Below, piece by piece: positions 25,301 through 31,300 of a stretch of DNA of 64,000 bases. The notes below the pieces were generated by a model. The model worked only from the letters and a program-made list of their open reading frames with translations. It had not been told where the DNA came from and searched no databases. The number at the start of each line of letters is the position of its first letter. The first letter of the stretch is position 1. Where the stretch lies: NCBI RefSeq assembly GCF_954871325.1, contig NC_088777.1, positions 5,644,509 to 5,708,508 on the forward strand, written 5' to 3'. This DNA comes from Gordionus sp. m RMFG-2023 (Eukaryota; Nematomorpha; Gordioida; Chordodea; Parachordodidae). The position numbers were made by a program, and so were the translations under genes.

Positions 25301-28300
25301 ACGTGAAATGCCATCACGGGGGAACTTGTGTGGATAAGATCGGCTCCTTCCAATGCATATGTCCGCCGGGATTTGTCGGAAAAACGTATTATTATATTTA
25401 TTTATTTATTTTTAAATTCTCATTTTTCATCTTTCTTCCGATATCACTATATAGGAATTAAATATTTATTATAACCATGATTAAGTTGGGTGGGGTTGAA
25501 TAGAAATAAATGAATCTTTCATTACACTATATTAAACTGGGGATGAAGAAAAAAAATGATTATTTTTTGTGTTTACAAAACCCATTTATTATTAGAAGGT
25601 GAAAATTATGATTAGCAATCCCCCCAAAAACATAATAGTACTTTATAAAAAAAAAATTCCCTAATGTATAGGAAGTTTTAAGGTGTGTTCTTTAAAAAGT
25701 TTTGGATTTTTTTTTAAAGTCCTGGGATAATTTTTTTTATGGTTGTTAGTCCAATATAATATTAGTTTTACTAACATAAAAAATAAATAAAAATGAAATT
25801 CAAAAAAAAAAATACAATTCGATAGATGCGAAGGGGATATTAACGAATGCATGGGTAACCCCTGCGACCATATAGGAACACGAGATTGTATTCAATTAGA
25901 TAACGATTACAAATGCGTTTGCCGACCCGGGTTTAAAGGCAAGCAATGCCAACTCAAATACGATACCTGTAGAACGAATAAAAATCCTTGTCTGAATGGT
26001 GCCACTTGTCATACCAACGCATTTGATAGCAAGGGATTCAAGTATTTTTTAAAAATTTAAAAAAATCGTTTTGATAATTTTGATTTTATACTAGCAAGAT
26101 ATTTCAAGCAAAAAATCATATTCTTTCCATAATAAATTTTGTATTTAGGCATATAATCAAATTAAAAAATTTATTTTTTGTTTAACGATTAAATGTTTAT
26201 ATCAGATGCAAATGCAAGCCAAACTTTTACGGGGATATATGCCAAAACACGGTTAAATCTTGCCAAACACACCCTTGCCGACCCGGGGAATATTGTTTAG
26301 ACGCTGGGCCTCTTAGGCGTTGTTTTTGCGACCTAGACTACAGTGTTGAAATTATCAAGGATTTAGATTTGGAGAAAAAAGATATATATGCCAAAGATAA
26401 TGACAAGAATAACGCAAATAGATGTAATTTCTTTGCAAATGTTAGAGGCACATCAAAGTCACCTTCCACCAATCCCAACTCTGATACAATGAAAGATATC
26501 TCGAATGACCAGCAAAACATTAATATTAACATTCAAGATAGACTGATAGCTTGCCAAGCACTGGGTTGCACCAACCCTGAGAATATGTTAGGAAACGGCC
26601 AATGCCAACAAATTTGTAATTTACCGGAATGCGACTGGGATGGAAGGGATTGTTCTTTAGGATTAGACCCCTGGGCCCATTGCCATAAAGATTCTTCTAA
26701 AATAAAGGATAATAATGTGAAATTTAGAAATTCTGATTCCTGTTACAAAGTTTACGGAAACGGAGTGTGCGACCCCGAATGTGACAACAGGGGTTGTTTG
26801 TTTGATGGGTTCGATTGTCTAGAAAATTATACATCGAGTAGTGATCATGAGCGACGATCTTATGATCCCATTCCTCCGAATCCAGGTGATATTGGCAATG
26901 AAAAAAGCGATTCCCATGGTTATGCTAGCAAAGGAACTTTGATCATAGTATTGAACACGCAGATAACCGATAACATGACAAACTTATTTGACCGTGGAAT
27001 AACTTTGAAAAATGGTGACGTTGAGGCATCTATTCCCAACCCTCTATTGAAGACCCTATCGGACTTACTCAGAGCCAATGTGAGATTTAAGCAAGATAGG
27101 TGGGGTAACCCCATGATATTTCCTACTTTACTAAATCCCAATAATGATAGGCAGAAGTGGAGCGCTGACCGTCCGGAGGAAAAAATAATCGTCGGTTCCA
27201 AAATATTTTTGGAAGTTGATAATTCTCGCTGTAGCGTTAAAGAAATTAATTATAATGATGATGATGATAGAGATAAAGGCGAATGCCTAGCTAACGTTAA
27301 CGATGCTGCCCGTTTTATAGCTGCTAAAGCTGCTAGGAAGATATTGCCTCCTCAATTAGCGGCCCTTGTTTCAGTCAGAGGTTTGAAGACTTATTATATA
27401 TTATTTTTCTAAATATTATTGATTAAATTTTAGGTTTTGGGGTAGCGTTAACAATAATTATTTATCTTGTGCAATTGATCAAAATTAGGATGTTATATAT
27501 TAAAATAAATTTTTAGCTACTTATTGAATTTTTCTACCATTTTTTTCTTCCTTTCTATAGAATTTATCTATTTACTGTTATAAAAAAATTATTTGTTGAC
27601 ATTAGAAGTTTTGCATAAAAACTAGAGTTCTACAACACTGCCATAGTTCCATTAAAATAAAATGATGATTAATATTTTTCCAGAATTATTTAGGATAAAG
27701 CAATCAATAATTCCCTATTCTATCTAACTCTATAAAGATGCGTTTAATTTATCATTTTTAATTAAAAAATTTAAGCCGACAGGCATGGATCTTAAAAATA
27801 AAATTAAGTCCTGTCTGGGCTTAAGTAAAATTTTGGCCAGGCCTGGACCCAAAATTAGATTAAATTTTTCAAGGCCCTAGTATAAGCTAATAATTATTAG
27901 AAAACTTATATTGTACAACATCTACCAAACAATAATCATTTTTTTAAATAAAAATCTTAAATTTTACAAATTTATCAAATATTCTCTTTAAAAAATAAAA
28001 AGGGGAAGGTGATGATAATGACGAAGAGACATCCAACGATTCTGGTACTGGATATAAGTCCCGCTCCGCCTCCGTTAATCATTTAACCTATATTTTTTCT
28101 ATCGGGACGGCTCTTCTATTGGTAATATTATATATTCGACTTAATTAAATTATGTTAACACCGAACTCGAACCATCAATTTGATGGTGAACATGGTTTAG
28201 AAATATACATTTCTGTTTACTTTCTCAAATTTTTGTGAATAAATATTTATATTAATTATGCGAAAATCTAAAGGTATCCCTCATAGTGGGTGTGATCTAC

Positions 28301-31300
28301 AATTCGGCTCAAAAACGCAAAAGAATTGGTAGAGGTATAACCTGGTTTCCCGAGGGTTTTAGCCTTACCACTCCCCCTATGCACTCCCAAAATTCTCAAA
28401 ACCGGAAAAAGCATAAAAAACAACGCCTGGATAACCCGTACGACTATTCCTTCTCCCAAAATTATCCTAATCACGAAAAAGAGGGTTACAACTATAACTA
28501 CGATTATAAGCAATCTCAGAAAAGGGGAATCGATAGGTTGGAAAGATTTGAATCAACTCACAAAATAGTTATGAGTGAAGGGGAAGAGGACAATAATGGC
28601 GGAGAATACAATGGGGATATAGACGGAAATTCATTCGATTCAAGCAACGGCCATTGGTCCCCGGACAGCCAATTTGATGGCAGGAAAGGGCCGGAGGGCC
28701 AAGAAATGAAGTAAAAATTCATACATGTTCTCTTTGTAAATCATTAGCAAAGGGTTATTATATGTAGTAATAGTATATAAAAATTAAAATATGAAGATAT
28801 TCTGGTCAGTTGTGGTTAACAGTTAAAATTCAGCCCACTGTTTAAAAAAAATTAATATATTTTATTTATATTTAAATGTCCTCTAATTAGCCCAAACCTG
28901 TAGGCATTTTAATAAAAATGGAATTTTTACTCACTTGCTCATTTCTCAAAATGTAACATATATTAAAATTAGGTGCGGTGAGAGGGGTTGGTTACCTTTA
29001 AAAATAACGTCAAACTTCTGTATATATATAAAAACGTTCATTCATAATTTTAATTTTCAACCCAGGACCAAAAAAGATATCGCATCTGTTGTGACTACAA
29101 ATTTAAGAGGAAACTTTTCGACGTTGGCTACCAAAAATTTTTACCAAACCCACGAAACACCCGTTTTTTTGACGGCCCGCAGAGCACCATATTTTAACGT
29201 AGACCAAAATCAATGTAAAATAAAGGATGAAGAAAACCCGCTATATCCACCTGGCTCTTACCCTCATCAAATTATCAATAGCGGATTGTTGACTCCGCCT
29301 TCCCCAACGACAAACTTAAACGCTTCTAAAACTTTAAAATCCTCCAAGCTCAATAAGGCGGACGAACAATATTCTGGAAGCCGATATTTAGTATTGAAAG
29401 ATTTAAGCTCTACTACTAACGATAAAAGTGTGATTAATTTTGAAGCCCGGACTGAAGATACTCTTGAAAATCCCTTACATTTAGCCGCGAGGTTCGCTAG
29501 GGCTGATTCAGCACGCTTTTTGCTTGAAGCTGGTAATTTAATATTTTAAATTAGTTATTCTTAACTATTATCTAGTTTAACCTTAAATTTTAAAAAGAAT
29601 ATAATAAAGATAAAGTTGAATATTTTCCCTAATCCATTTACCGACACTGAATTTTTATAATTAAGCATAACAAATTCCAACATCTGATAAATCTTAGACT
29701 ATTTTTTTGATCTTAAACTATTTGGTTCTTTTAAACAAATATAATTAATTTAACTTAATTCCCTTATATATAAGAATTTTTGATTTTTTTTAACATCATT
29801 TCTCAGTAGTATCCCATTTACTACCCATCACCTGAAAACAATTATATATTCTTTTATCTTTAGGAGCTGACATTAATTCGGTAGATCATTTAGGTAGAAC
29901 TCCACTCCATACAGCTATAGCCTCAGATGCGACGGGTGTATTTCACTTGTTAATGCGTTATCACAAATCAGGATTGAGTCTAGATTCTCCTTGCAAAGAC
30001 GGGACTACTCCCTTAATATTGGCTGCGAGAGTATGTTCCAACGATAGTCGGATACCTTCTACCTTGATTGATTGCAATGCCGATTTAAATGCCACGGATG
30101 ATTTAGGTTTAGTATAAGTTGTGAATAAAATCATCCTTTTTATACTATTTTACAAAGAATTGTGATAATTAACTAAATGGTAAGTGATTAGTATTTAACC
30201 ATTGCTAAGTTACTTATTAACTCTTCGTTGAACATGCGAAAAAATTCCTCCAGAGACTAGCTGGAGTCCCCTCAGACCCCAATTTAGTAACACTATATCT
30301 TATATTCAAATTAATTTGTAGCTTTCATATTTTAAACGTATGTTAAATTAAACTCTACTTTAATGATTTTAACTAATATTTTAATAATTTATTGTTATTT
30401 TATCATATTATGTCAGCTTTTGTCAAGGGAGTCAAAGAAGTGAAAAATTATTTTAAAATGTCACAATATGATATAAAAAAATATATAAAAATAAAATTGA
30501 TGGTGTTAAGTGTTTATCTAAGGTTCAACTATTAATATAATATAATTTTTAATTAATAAAGATGATATATAAAAACGTGTTTATTTATGCTTAATATATC
30601 AATGCCAAAACAGATGCACAAAAAACCCTTATAACACATAAAATAAGAAAAGAAAAAAACAAAATCAAAATTAATTTTGCACCCATGCCTTTTACCTAAA
30701 ATGATAAGCTACTTAAAGGTTCATGCAAAATATCGAAAGAATTTTAATTAATTACGTTTTTAAAATGGCACGGGTCTGCATAGTCCCATCTGTGCAACGA
30801 AGAGTTTAATTATGATTATTTTTTAAGATGAATATTATATGAGAGGATGGATTTTTAGTTTAAATAAATTTTTAAATTCATTTTATATATATTTATAGGA
30901 AGAACGGCATTACATTGGGCGGCCGCTGTTAATAACTACAAAACGGTGTCGCTATTACTGAAGAAAGGAGCTAACCCTGATGCTCAAGATTTAAAGGTTT
31001 ATAATATATTTATTAATTGCGACTTATAAAAAATATCTCATTTAAAAAAATATATTGGAAATATGTGATCAGATGATATTTATAAGCTCCAATTTTAATC
31101 ATTCTCATTATGATTTTTAAGTTTTATTTATTTTATTATAACAAACAAACATTAACGTTTATTTTGTAGGATGAAACAGCTATATTTCTCGCCGCAAGGG
31201 AAGGTTCGTACGAATCCGCCAAGATACTTTTGATAGATCATAAGGCTAACACGGATATAGCTAACAACGTGGACATTTTACCTTTAGATGTTGCTAAGGA

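Noticed and set aside
26819-26930. Search for a hidden LNR-C between LNR-B and HD
   Set aside because: The frame is continuous, has no cysteines and no usable GT-AG pair, so no third module can be placed here.
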